From NCBI RefSeq assembly GCF_900187405.1, contig NZ_LT896716.1:2298001-2362000 (forward strand): a stretch of DNA of 64,000 bases, given 5' to 3'. The notes under the pieces are model-generated. The model did no database searches. It was not told where the DNA came from and saw only the letters and a list, made by a program, of their open reading frames with translations. A program made the translations under genes and the position numbers. Within the stretch, counting starts at the first letter, position 1, and every line of letters begins with the position of its first letter. Of the stretch, positions 35,948-44,556 are shown piece by piece. This stretch comes from Geobacter sp. DSM 9736 (GTDB taxonomy: Bacteria; Desulfobacterota; Desulfuromonadia; Geobacterales; Geobacteraceae).

Positions 35948-37041
35948 CAGAGAAAACAGGTACACTGCTGCAGGATTATTATGCGAACGTCATCGACAGC
36001 GTAGGCGACGGGGTCGTAGTCCTTGATCGGGACGGACTGGTGACGCTCATCAATCCTGCAGCAGAGGAACTTCTCGGTGTCTCCGGACGGCAGGGACGTG
36101 GTGTCCACTTCTCGCTTCTTTTTCGAGGAGAGGAACTGCTGCTGGAAATGGTGGCCAAAACCGCCGCTACGAGGATGATCATCTCCGACCACGAGAACAT
36201 CATCCTAAAGCGCGGCTCCCAACCCAAGCCTGTGAGCGCAACCACATCACCGCTCCTGCTCGCCAGCGGCGAAACCATCGGGACCATCGTCGTGCTGCGC
36301 GACCTGACTAACGTGCGTGAGCTGGAGGAAGCGGTAAGGCAGGCAGACAGGCTCTCCACCATAGGGACCCTGGCAGCGGGCCTTGCGCACGAGATCAAGA
36401 ATCCCCTCGGGGGGATAAAGGGCGCCGCCCAGCTTCTCGAACAGGAGCTTCCAGAAGGAAGCGAGCTGCGGGAATACACTGACGTCGTCATTCGGGAAGT
36501 GCAGCGGGTGAACCGGATCGTCGAGGAGCTCCTCGAGCTGGCCGCGCCGCGGAAGCTGCAGTTTTCTCCGGTCAACCTGCACCGGATCATAGGCGACATA
36601 ATCATCCTCCAGAAGCGGTCCGCTGCAGACCGGAACGTGCGTTTCCAGCAGCAGTTCGATCCCAGCATTCCTGCGATACTCGCAGACGAGCCGCTCCTTA
36701 TCCAGCTCTTCCTCAACCTCATTAAAAATGCGGTGGAAGCAGTCGGAGATAGTGGGCTGATCAGGGTTACGACCCGCGTCTGGTCCGACTACAGCATGAC
36801 GCATAAGGGAGAGGGGCGCTCGCGCATGCTGGCCGTGGAAATCCATGACGACGGACCAGGCATTCAGAAGGAACAGATGGAGCAGCTTTTCACTCCCTTC
36901 TTCACGACCAAGACCAAAGGGACAGGCCTCGGCCTCCCCATCTGCCACAAGATAGTCTCCGAGCATCGGGGCATGATCAAAGCAGAGTCCGAACCTGGAC
37001 GCGGGACCACCTTCACGGTCATGCTTCCGCTCATGCAATGA
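35944..37041 (+). CDS. ntrB: NtrB-like PAS sensor histidine kinase
   Basis: A 365-residue cytoplasmic kinase. A PAS domain (about residues 10-120) precedes the dimerisation/phosphoacceptor domain with H149 in GLAHEIKNPLGG, a form typical of NtrB, and then an ATPase domain with NLIKNAVEA and DDGPGI. It should phosphorylate the NtrC protein encoded next. It starts at a GTG overlapping the dusB stop (GTGA). No membrane segment, which fits the cytoplasmic nitrogen sensor; the actual signal in this organism is not shown by the sequence. Confidence 0.87.
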   Translation: MTEKTGTLLQDYYANVIDSVGDGVVVLDRDGLVTLINPAAEELLGVSGRQGRGVHFSLLFRGEELLLEMVAKTAATRMIISDHENIILKRGSQPKPVSATTSPLLLASGETIGTIVVLRDLTNVRELEEAVRQADRLSTIGTLAAGLAHEIKNPLGGIKGAAQLLEQELPEGSELREYTDVVIREVQRVNRIVEELLELAAPRKLQFSPVNLHRIIGDIIILQKRSAADRNVRFQQQFDPSIPAILADEPLLIQLFLNLIKNAVEAVGDSGLIRVTTRVWSDYSMTHKGEGRSRMLAVEIHDDGPGIQKEQMEQLFTPFFTTKTKGTGLGLPICHKIVSEHRGMIKAESEPGRGTTFTVMLPLMQ

Positions 37042-37046
37042 AAAAC

Positions 37047-37122
37047 AGGTAAAGGTACAGGTAAAGGTAAAGAAAAAGCTTTTCGATTCTTCTCTCTACC
37101 TTTACCTCCACATCTACCTGAG
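37047..37122. repeat. GGTAAAGGTA inverted repeat between ntrB and ntrC
   Basis: A left arm of iterated GGTAAAGGTA units (about 37047-37075) is an imperfect reverse complement of the right arm (about 37094-37122, CTACCTTTACCTCC). It would fold into a hairpin in the ntrB-ntrC transcript. Confidence 0.6.
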
Positions 37123-37136
37123 TCTAGAGGTTTCCC

Positions 37137-38579
37137 ATGTCACTGAACAGAATACTTGTCGCCGATGACGAAGAAAGCATGCGCTGGGTCCTTTCGAAGG
37201 CTCTTCGGAAAAAAGGGTTCACCGTAGATCTGGCGAGGGACGGCAATGAGGCGCTGCGCCTCATTCAGGCAGGCCCATACGATATGGCCATCCTTGACAT
37301 AAAAATGCCGGGACTGTCTGGGCTGGACCTCCTCGACCGGGTCAAGGAGCTGAAGCAGGACCTGCTGGTCGTCATCATGACAGCCGAAGCCAGCATGAAA
37401 AACGCTGTCGAGGCAATGAAGCGGGGCGCCTACGATTATCTGACAAAGCCCTTCGACCTTGACGTCATCGATGCCATCATCGAAAAGGTTCTCCGCGCGC
37501 GGGAGATGACGCGGCAGGTAAGCCTGCTCAAGGAGGAGCTGAAGGACCGGTACCAGCTTGAAAAAACGATCATCGGAAACTCCCATGCCATGAGGGACGT
37601 CTACAAGACCATCGGCAAGGTCGCACCGAGCGACGTAACCGTTCTCATCCAGGGGGAATCGGGAACGGGAAAAGAGCTGATCGCACGGGCCATACACTTC
37701 AACTCCAGACGGCTCGGCAAGCCGTTCATCGCCCTGAACTGCGCAGCAATACCGAAGGAGCTCCTCGAAAGCGAGCTGTTCGGTTTCGAAAAGGGGGCTT
37801 TTACCGGGGCTGTGGAGCGCAAGCTCGGCAAGTTCGAGCAGGCCAACGGCGGGACTATATTCCTTGACGAAATCGGGGACATGCCTGTCGACCTGCAGGC
37901 AAAGATTCTCAGGGTGCTTCAGGAAAAAGAGGTTACGCGCACCGGAGGAAGCCAGAACATTGCGGTCGATGTGCGCATTGTGGCTGCCACCAACCAGGAT
38001 CTTGAGGATAAGGTTCGGCAAAAGGCATTCCGCGAAGACCTCTTCTACCGGCTCAATGTGGTGCCTATCCAGCTTGTCCCCCTTCGGGAGCGGAAGGAGG
38101 ACATACCGCTACTCGTTGATTATTTTCTTGAAAAGATCTGTTCCGAGCTTGAGGTTCCTATTCGCCGGTGCTCCGCCGACGCCCAGAAACTACTTTCCGC
38201 CTGGAGCTGGCCCGGCAACGTACGGGAGCTGGAAAACACATTGAAACGCGCAGTAATACTTTCGTCCGACCAGCTACTCACCTCCGCCGACTTCCCTGGG
38301 CAGGTCAACCAGAAGGGCAGTGAGCGCCACCTGAGCGAAGAGCTCTCCCTGGAAGGAATAGTCGACATCAAGCTACGTAACAGCTTCGCCAACATGGACA
38401 AGATGGAGCGTGGAGATGTCTACACCATGGTACTGGAACAGGTGGAACGCCCTCTGATCAGGTTCGTTCTGGAGAAGACCCGGGGAAACCAGGTGCGCGC
38501 CGCGGACATACTGGGTATCAACCGCAACACTCTCCGCAAAAAGATCAACGATCTCGGAGTCGAGATAAAAAAGGATTGA
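37137..38579 (+). CDS. ntrC: NtrC-family sigma-54-dependent response regulator
   Basis: A 480-residue regulator. The receiver domain has the phosphorylation site D54 (LDIKMPG). The AAA+ domain has Walker A GESGTGKE (173-180) and the sigma-54 contact loop GAFTGA (220-225). The C-terminus ends in a Fis-type helix-turn-helix (RAADILGINRNTLRKK). It activates sigma-54 promoters when phosphorylated, probably by the adjacent NtrB. AGAGG precedes the ATG. A hairpin-forming repeat lies between the two genes and could lower or delay expression of this one. Confidence 0.9.
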   Translation: MSLNRILVADDEESMRWVLSKALRKKGFTVDLARDGNEALRLIQAGPYDMAILDIKMPGLSGLDLLDRVKELKQDLLVVIMTAEASMKNAVEAMKRGAYDYLTKPFDLDVIDAIIEKVLRAREMTRQVSLLKEELKDRYQLEKTIIGNSHAMRDVYKTIGKVAPSDVTVLIQGESGTGKELIARAIHFNSRRLGKPFIALNCAAIPKELLESELFGFEKGAFTGAVERKLGKFEQANGGTIFLDEIGDMPVDLQAKILRVLQEKEVTRTGGSQNIAVDVRIVAATNQDLEDKVRQKAFREDLFYRLNVVPIQLVPLRERKEDIPLLVDYFLEKICSELEVPIRRCSADAQKLLSAWSWPGNVRELENTLKRAVILSSDQLLTSADFPGQVNQKGSERHLSEELSLEGIVDIKLRNSFANMDKMERGDVYTMVLEQVERPLIRFVLEKTRGNQVRAADILGINRNTLRKKINDLGVEIKKD

Positions 38580-38646
38580 GCAGCAAGACATGGGGTTGAA
38601 CAACCTCCCGTGTATCCTCGATCCGATTCTAATGGAGGTATTCCGT

Positions 38647-39210
38647 ATGGGAGTAATGGACAAGTTTTTTCTTGAGCGGGACAAAGCGGTGCTGGTGGTG
38701 ATCGATGTCCAGGAAAAGCTGTGCAGGGCCATGGACGAGAAAGTCCTCGAAAAGCTGACGGCCAACGTCTCAGTACTGATGGAGGCTGCAACTGAGCTGG
38801 CAATCCCCATTGTGGCAACCGAGCAATACGTAAAGGGACTGGGTGAAACCCTCCTCCCGTTGCGGGAGAAGCTATGCTCTCCCGCACTGGAGAAGATGAC
38901 GTTCAGCTGCTGCGGCGACAGCCTCTTCCTCGACCGGCTCAACGAACTGAAGCGCCCGCAGATCATTATCGCCGGCATGGAAACCCACGTGTGCGTTCTT
39001 CAGACCGTACTGGAACTTCTGGCGAAAGGGTACGTCGTCCACCTTGTCAAGGATGCAGTAATGAGCAGAAAAAAAGATAACTGGCAGGTAGGGATAGATG
39101 CCGCCGCTGCAGCAGGAGCGGTCGTTACTTCCACGGAAGCAGCCCTCTTTCAGTTGCTTCGAACCGCGGGAACAGAGGAATTCAGGAAGCTGTCGAAACT
39201 GGTACGCTGA
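38647..39210 (+). CDS. Isochorismatase-family cysteine hydrolase
   Basis: A 187-residue cytoplasmic enzyme with the family's catalytic triad positions: D20 (VIDVQ), K83 and C116 (ETHVCVLQT), and the usual cis-peptide region before the Cys. The family includes isochorismatases, nicotinamidases and other amidases; the substrate cannot be told. The ATG at 38647 lies eight bases after GGAGG; an upstream in-frame ATG has no ribosome binding site. A stable hairpin follows the stop. Confidence 0.82.
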   Translation: MGVMDKFFLERDKAVLVVIDVQEKLCRAMDEKVLEKLTANVSVLMEAATELAIPIVATEQYVKGLGETLLPLREKLCSPALEKMTFSCCGDSLFLDRLNELKRPQIIIAGMETHVCVLQTVLELLAKGYVVHLVKDAVMSRKKDNWQVGIDAAAAAGAVVTSTEAALFQLLRTAGTEEFRKLSKLVR

Positions 39211-39482
39211 TGACAAAAAAGGGCGCCACGGATCTCGTGGCGCCAAATAACGGATGAAGGAGGTCCACCCGCAAAAGTACTGACCAGCCTTAATATCCTT
39301 TAATTATTATTCACTATATCCCAACTCCTACCTGTGTCAACTGATTCCCTAAAAATAATCCAGCGATTGCCGATACTACCTTTAAGCGAGTCTTCTTCCC
39401 AAAATCCTGCTTGATATTTCCTAGATTAATTGAGATTATATTCTACACTGCACAGCTTGATTTTCTTTAATGGAAGGTCCGT
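39211..39482. other. Intergenic region with GC-rich hairpin and A+T-rich promoter segment
   Basis: A 9-bp stem GGCGCCACG/CGTGGCGCC (39222-39244) lies 11 bp after the isochorismatase-family stop. It has an A run on its left side but no T run on its right, so in the plus direction it is at best a weak terminator. The remaining 230 bp are A+T-rich and should hold the promoter of the next gene; no clear -35/-10 pair was found. Confidence 0.5.
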
Positions 39483-40796
39483 ATGCACCGTTCAACCACT
39501 ACGCAGTCGGTCCCCGCGAATCCAGTAGCATCAGCAACAGAGGGGGGGGTCAAGCTTTGCTTCCCATCATTCAATCCTCGCCGGTGGAAGAAGGTTGCTG
39601 TCTTCGGGGCGATTGCAGTCGCGGTCAGCGTCCTCCTATTAAGCACCGTACGCATCAATTTGAAGGGACACTTTGACGGCCTTTTTCTTCTTCGAGGAGA
39701 GAATGGATGGCTGTACGAAATATCTGACGATCTGTATGCCGGGGACGGAGAAAGGCTGATCCACGGTTTCGATTTCGAAGATCCCCAATACCGCCTCTCG
39801 CTTATGCTTCACGGGGAACCGAAGCGCCCATCCCTCTATTACGAGTGGGATACGGAAACGGGGGCAGGATACATCAGGAATTTTCTTCCTGACGGAGGAG
39901 TACTTTTCACCTCGTTCGCACGCTACAAGGATGATGACAAAAAAGAAGTCAATGGCCTCTTCGTCGGAGGCACCCTTCCCGCCAACGTCATCAGCAACGA
40001 CAACGTCTTCATGAATGAAAGCGGCATGGCCTACAATGACGGCTCCAGGTGGTACCATATCTGGTGCAACGTCAACGAAGGCATCATTTCCCCCTTCACG
40101 AGGAAAACCAGCACCCCCTCTTCATGGGAATTCCTCGGAAGCAAGATCATCGATGCCGACAGTCACACACTCGCCCTATCGAGCGCTCATCGCACGGAGA
40201 TTGATGGTGTTCCTCTGCGGGTCGACAGGTATGCATACTTTCATGCAGGCGACCCGTATTTCATCCTCACCGTGAAGGTCACCAACATCGGCACAAGCCT
40301 CGCGCACTACTATTATGTCTATGGAGATGAACCGTGGACCGGCAACTACGGGACTTCAAGAGGTAACGTGGGGTGGGTGGAAGACCGACTGGTCGAGCAC
40401 GAAACTAATATCGACAGCAGAAAATACTCGTATGCCGGCATGTTTGATTATGGCAACAGCGCCATCGGAGAAGGACGCAATTTCACCGGCGCCGCCAACT
40501 TCATCGAATGGCTGGGGAATGACAAGCCGGATGTCTACTTCGCCAACGACGGCAACGGGGTTTCGGGAGCGAAAGAACCTCTCCCGCTCAGCAGCAACAC
40601 CCGGTTCATAGGCCTTCAGTGGGGCCCGAAACAGCTGGCTCCCGGCAGATCAGCTTCGTATCAGATGGCAATAGGAATGGCAGGGCACGATCCCAGGACG
40701 GGACTTCCCGTTAAACCGGTTATCCGGCTCAAGCCAGAGGAGCTCTACCATCACTCGCAGGGGCTCCCCCTTCTGAGAAAGAAAGATTTGGGATAG
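39483..40796 (+). CDS. Membrane-anchored protein of unknown function
   Basis: A 437-residue protein with a cytoplasmic tail of about 35 residues, one membrane helix (about 37-57) and a large periplasmic part rich in aromatic residues and predicted strands. Segments such as HFDGLFLL, WYHIWCNVNEG and YYYVYGDEPWTGNYG suggest a beta-sandwich, possibly carbohydrate-related, but no catalytic motif is recognisable. GGAAGG lies upstream of the ATG. Its 3' end overlaps the convergent histidine kinase gene by 68 bp. It stands alone between an A+T-rich leader and the kinase. Confidence 0.75.
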   Translation: MHRSTTTQSVPANPVASATEGGVKLCFPSFNPRRWKKVAVFGAIAVAVSVLLLSTVRINLKGHFDGLFLLRGENGWLYEISDDLYAGDGERLIHGFDFEDPQYRLSLMLHGEPKRPSLYYEWDTETGAGYIRNFLPDGGVLFTSFARYKDDDKKEVNGLFVGGTLPANVISNDNVFMNESGMAYNDGSRWYHIWCNVNEGIISPFTRKTSTPSSWEFLGSKIIDADSHTLALSSAHRTEIDGVPLRVDRYAYFHAGDPYFILTVKVTNIGTSLAHYYYVYGDEPWTGNYGTSRGNVGWVEDRLVEHETNIDSRKYSYAGMFDYGNSAIGEGRNFTGAANFIEWLGNDKPDVYFANDGNGVSGAKEPLPLSSNTRFIGLQWGPKQLAPGRSASYQMAIGMAGHDPRTGLPVKPVIRLKPEELYHHSQGLPLLRKKDLG

Positions 40797-42363
40797 TAAA
40801 GAATATGGTGGCACCCTGGTCGATAGCGCCCTCGGCCCAGACTTCCCCACCATGACGCTGTATGATTCGTTCCACCGAAGCGAGGCCGATGCCGAAGCCG
40901 CGGAACTCATGAGCTCCATGAAGCCGCTGGAACGGCACGAATAGAAGGGAGGCGGCTTCCGGTTCGAAACCGGCACCATTATCCCGTACATAGCAAAAAC
41001 GCCTTCCCTCAGCCTCGCCTGCGCCGAACTCTATGACCGCACGGTCCTTTCCTGCGGTAAACTTCCAGGCATTCCCCATCAGGTTCTCCAGCACGGCGCG
41101 CAGCAGGCCGGGGTCACCTTCCCCCCGGACGTCTTCCTGTATGCGGAACTCCACCTCTCTCTCCATGTCGTTCATTCTAAGGCTCCCCGCAATGCTGCGG
41201 GCGATGAGGCTGAGGTCGGCCAGTTCCCGCTTCAGTTCGCATTTTCCGAGACGTGAAAAGTCCAGCATCTGGGAAATGAACTGATTCATTCGCGTGCAGG
41301 TCTTGAATATCTCCCCGATGTAGTCCCTGCACTCCGTGTCGATCCGACTGGAGCAAGGCCCCAGCAGCAACTGGCAATAGCCGCTTATGCCGGTAAGAGG
41401 AGAACGGAGATCGTGGGACACGGTGTAGTTGAACGCTTCCAGTTCCTGGTTCGCCTGCTCAAGCTGAAAAGCACGGTCAGCCAAGTGAGTGTTCAGTGCC
41501 TCGATCTCCCCCTCGAGTTCCTTCAGATGGGAGACATCGTTGAGGATCACGACCGTCCCCTGGTATTTTCCGCTTACATCAAGCATCCGCTGCATCAGGA
41601 TGATACATTGCGCTTTCCTGCCTGCAGCCGTTATCTCCTTTTCAAAACCTGTCGTAATATCCGCCGCTACGGCAAACGCAGCAATTTCCGCCGCCAGCGA
41701 AGGTGGTGGGGAAGGCCTTGCTTCTTCACCGTAGTAATGTAGCTCCGAAGCGTCCTGGCCGTAGAAAAGGCGGGCGGCCGCACGGTTCAGGTTGACGACC
41801 TTCCCTTCACCATCAACGAACAGCACCGGGTTTGGAAGACTCTCGAAAATCGTCAGGAACTTGTTCTTTTCGTTTGTGATGCGCAGGTTGGCCTGCTGCA
41901 AATCACGGATCTGCTCGACCTGATCAACACGCATCCATTCCGCAGAAAATCCGACTTCGATCCGGTCGAAGAAGTTGTCCAGGCGCTCCCGGAAGTCCTG
42001 CGTATCGGCAAGGGAGAAACCGCCCTTCATGAGAAGATCGATGTACCCCTTGCGGTAGTGCTTCATTAGACCGAGGAACAGGGGAAGGGATACACCGCGT
42101 TTCCGGTGCTTTCCCGCTTCCTTCACTCCGAACAGCGCCACGGGATCGGAGACATAATCGACATCCGCCGTGATGGGCCTGAGACATTCTTCAGACTCGA
42201 GAGCCTCGATAATGGGAGCCGAAAGTCCGGCAATGGACGCGCGCCACGCTTCCACCAGCGTGGACGTATAGGCAGTATAGCCATGCAGCTTTGCATACCC
42301 CAGCACACGCTGCATAAGCCACTGCTCGTTCGTCGTAATCAGATTTCGTAACGCTTCCATCAT
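40729..42363 (-). CDS. PAS sensor histidine kinase with RsbR-like N-terminal domain
   Basis: A 544-residue cytoplasmic kinase. Residues about 1-150 are helical and resemble globin-like or RsbRD-type sensor regions. A PAS domain follows (about 170-290), then a coiled coil, the phosphoacceptor histidine in YTVSHDLRSPLTG (near 325) and an ATPase domain with NAWKFTAG and GFGIGLASV. Its response regulator is not adjacent. Two tandem ATGs (42363 and 42360) follow a run of G residues; either could be used. It overlaps the neighbouring convergent gene at its C-terminus. Confidence 0.83.
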   Translation of the reverse strand: MMEALRNLITTNEQWLMQRVLGYAKLHGYTAYTSTLVEAWRASIAGLSAPIIEALESEECLRPITADVDYVSDPVALFGVKEAGKHRKRGVSLPLFLGLMKHYRKGYIDLLMKGGFSLADTQDFRERLDNFFDRIEVGFSAEWMRVDQVEQIRDLQQANLRITNEKNKFLTIFESLPNPVLFVDGEGKVVNLNRAAARLFYGQDASELHYYGEEARPSPPPSLAAEIAAFAVAADITTGFEKEITAAGRKAQCIILMQRMLDVSGKYQGTVVILNDVSHLKELEGEIEALNTHLADRAFQLEQANQELEAFNYTVSHDLRSPLTGISGYCQLLLGPCSSRIDTECRDYIGEIFKTCTRMNQFISQMLDFSRLGKCELKRELADLSLIARSIAGSLRMNDMEREVEFRIQEDVRGEGDPGLLRAVLENLMGNAWKFTAGKDRAVIEFGAGEAEGRRFCYVRDNGAGFEPEAASLLFVPFQRLHGAHEFRGFGIGLASVERIIQRHGGEVWAEGAIDQGATIFFTIPNLSFSEGGAPASDGRAPLA

Positions 42364-42465
42364 CCCCCCCGGCCGGATGCCGCACTAGAAAGAGCAGGAA
42401 CTGAGTCAAGAAAGATATGCACGTTGCGGCTTTCACTGTCAATACAAAACGGTTTTTGCGAGCTG

Positions 42466-42493
42466 TTGCAGAGTCGGGATTGCTGATTATAAT
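42466..42493 (+). promoter_or_regulatory. Sigma-70 promoter of the FN3-like secreted protein
   Basis: TTGCAG (42466-42471), a 16-bp spacer and a perfect TATAAT (42488-42493), about 45 bp upstream of the start. Confidence 0.65.
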
Positions 42494-42537
42494 ATGTTAA
42501 TTGATTGGTGGGCATTCGAGCACTGTCGGAGGAACAC

Positions 42538-42957
42538 ATGAAGACAAAAATATTGCTTGCTGCCGCAACCATCACTGCCACCCTGGCTGGTGTACCGGCG
42601 ATCGCAGCACCACCCGCTCCGCCAGGGGAGGTCCGTGTGAGAGAGCTTTATGGTGGGGTCGTCGTGAGCTGGCTGAAGTCGCCAGACGATCCCCTCAACG
42701 TCTCGGGCTACGAGGTCGTCCGATCAGTGTTCACAAACGGCCCGTACCAGCCGGTCTGCGTCACACTCAAGGGTGCTGTCAGTTGCTGTGACAGGAAGAT
42801 CAAACCTGACCAGACATATTACTACAGAGTTCGCGCCCTGGGGATCGGAGGGGATGCCGCTTCCGAGATGACCCGCCACGCGTCCATAGAGGTCCCTGCA
42901 CCTGCGCCACCGCCGGTATATGAGCCCAACCCTCCACGACCGGCGCTGTCGCAATAG
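42538..42957 (+). CDS. Secreted protein with one fibronectin type III-like domain
   Basis: A 139-residue exported protein. A signal peptide (1-23, ending IAA) precedes a single FN3-like domain (about 28-120; GVVVSWLKSPD, YEVVRS, YYYRVRALG) and a Pro-rich tail. A Cys pair (CC at about 82-83) and another upstream Cys may form a disulfide. GGAGGAACAC precedes the ATG at 42538. It is probably a small periplasmic or surface protein; no partner is evident. A strong bidirectional terminator follows. Confidence 0.75.
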   Translation: MKTKILLAAATITATLAGVPAIAAPPAPPGEVRVRELYGGVVVSWLKSPDDPLNVSGYEVVRSVFTNGPYQPVCVTLKGAVSCCDRKIKPDQTYYYRVRALGIGGDAASEMTRHASIEVPAPAPPPVYEPNPPRPALSQ

Positions 42958-42979
42958 TATCCTGCAGCGGTCTCGACGG

Positions 42980-43027
42980 CAGTTACACAAAAAGGGCGCC
43001 CGTAACGGCGCCCTTTTTGTGTAACTG
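42980..43027. terminator. Bidirectional Rho-independent terminator
   Basis: A perfect 21-bp palindrome: CAGTTACACAAAAAGGGCGCC (42980-43000) and its reverse complement (43007-43027) with a 6-base loop. The GGGCGCC core is followed by TTTTT on either strand. It separates the FN3-like gene from the convergent gene at 43043. Confidence 0.88.
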
Positions 43028-43042
43028 CTAAAAAAGAAAGAA

Positions 43043-44353
43043 CTATCGAGTCAAGAGCCGCTTCGCTATGACATCATGACTTACCCAGTAGACAGGTTCG
43101 GAAGAGCTCCACATGGTGTCGAGCATCAGCCAGCCCACCCCGGTGAAAACCGCCCGCGACAGTGCCGCGCAGACAATCTCTTTAGGGTTCCGGCTCATTT
43201 CCATGAGCCGCGCCGAGCTGTTGAGCATCAGCTCCATCTGCTCCCGCGTATTGTGGTGCGGCCAGGTGGCGTACTCACGAAACGGCGCGTGAAGGGGCGA
43301 AGAGAGGTACGCGTTGGCTTCGGCGAGCAGGGTCTCCAGCGAAACATCGTCGCGAAGGAGCTGTCGACATTCCTCTTTTATCGATTCCGCCACAGGACCT
43401 CCACCCTCCCGGTCGAGGGCTGCGAGGAGCGGATAGAGCGACAGCTCGACCCCGAGAAACAGGGCGCTTGAATTCGTCTGGATCTCGGGGGAATTGAATA
43501 CCGCAGCGGTTATACCCTCTGCGCACGCAGCCGCGGCATGCTGTTCCAGGAGGATCTTCGCCCAGCCGGTGAGGTAGGGTGTATAAGACTGCCATATATA
43601 GTCGCCGTCGACGAGAACCTCGCAGCCATGGTAGCCGTAGGCTGCGTAAGCGACTCTTCCTCCGGCGCCGGAGACGCGCTGCCGCACGCCTTCCGTCTCC
43701 TTAACGAGATGCCGGAAGGTCTCGGCAGTTACCTCGGCAAAGTTATCGCGGCATAACACGCCCAGGTCGGATTGCCAGAATGCTTCGGAGGAGATGAAAC
43801 GATCCCCCTGCCCCTTGAAGACACGGTTCAGGAGCGGCATGTAAACCCGTGCCCTCGGAACGCCTCCCGCCATGGCATGAACAAACAGGACGTTTGCCCC
43901 TGGCGGAATCATTGCGTCGAGCTCGCGTGCGAAGCGGCCCATATTGGCTGTGAAGCGTTCAACCCCCTTCTGCCGGGATTCCGCTAGAAGCGCTCCATCG
44001 AGGCGGAAGGAATCCCAGTCGTCGGGCTTCACTCCTTTAAGGCGATCAGCCGGCGTAAGGCCGTCAGCTGCCTGCTCCAGATCGAAACCCGCCTCAAGAG
44101 CGACGTTCACGATTTTAGCCCCAAGAAGTGACTCTGCCGCTGCCAGTTCTTCCGGGTTCAATGGTCGCAGACTGCCGTCGGAGTCGCGCCGGCCGACGCT
44201 TGAACCGATGATGGTCATCCCCCTGTTCCGGGCCTCTTCGACGATGCCGTTGGCATACCCGCGCCCGAACAGCTCCCCCACGAGGACTAGCACGTCCCCT
44301 TTCCCGTATCCAGCCCTTTCCGGCAGCTGCCGCAGCGGATTGTATGGCGTCAT
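43043..44353 (-). CDS. Conserved hypothetical protein with Rossmann-like N-terminus
   Basis: A 436-residue cytoplasmic protein. The N-terminal 60 residues look like a nucleotide-binding beta-alpha unit (GDVLVLVGELFGRGYANG and then GMTIIGSSVGRRD), followed by a helical body with an AMAGGVPRARVY segment near 165. It may be an NAD(P)-dependent reductase or a related enzyme, but I cannot identify it. Two ATGs are present: 44353 is chosen because AAGGAG lies six bases upstream, while 44359 overlaps that site. It lies downstream of dnaB on the same strand, but a dispersed repeat separates them. Confidence 0.72.
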   Translation of the reverse strand: MTPYNPLRQLPERAGYGKGDVLVLVGELFGRGYANGIVEEARNRGMTIIGSSVGRRDSDGSLRPLNPEELAAAESLLGAKIVNVALEAGFDLEQAADGLTPADRLKGVKPDDWDSFRLDGALLAESRQKGVERFTANMGRFARELDAMIPPGANVLFVHAMAGGVPRARVYMPLLNRVFKGQGDRFISSEAFWQSDLGVLCRDNFAEVTAETFRHLVKETEGVRQRVSGAGGRVAYAAYGYHGCEVLVDGDYIWQSYTPYLTGWAKILLEQHAAAACAEGITAAVFNSPEIQTNSSALFLGVELSLYPLLAALDREGGGPVAESIKEECRQLLRDDVSLETLLAEANAYLSSPLHAPFREYATWPHHNTREQMELMLNSSARLMEMSRNPKEIVCAALSRAVFTGVGWLMLDTMWSSSEPVYWVSHDVIAKRLLTR

Positions 44354-44419
44354 ATCCATCTCCTTTACAAGCTCAATTAAACAGGCATTAGAAGAACAAA
44401 AACTCCTGCGGTATCACAG

Positions 44420-44555
44420 ATTGTTCAAAAGCAGTCAGATCGTCGCACCCGCAGAAAGCACCGCGGAGACGTAGTACCCTCTGGGGCATAAACAGCGATA
44501 CGCCGCACACGGGTCTTTCGAGGAGAGTGGCGAGATGACTGGCTTTCGGCAATCT
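44420..44555. repeat. MITE-like dispersed repeat, copy 4 (module A)
   Basis: The left end TTGTTCAAAAGCAGTCAGAT and the inner CGTCGCACCCGCAGAAAGC match copies 1 and 2, and the 18-bp cassette is present. The right end is degenerate (GACTGGCTTTCGGCAA instead of GGCTGTTTTTCAACA). It ends two bases before the dnaB stop codon. Confidence 0.75.
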
Positions 44556-44556
44556 G

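Noticed and set aside
39222-39244. Strong Rho-independent terminator after the isochorismatase-family gene
   Set aside because: The stem is good, but the T run is present only for minus-strand transcription, where no gene ends; kept only as a hairpin.
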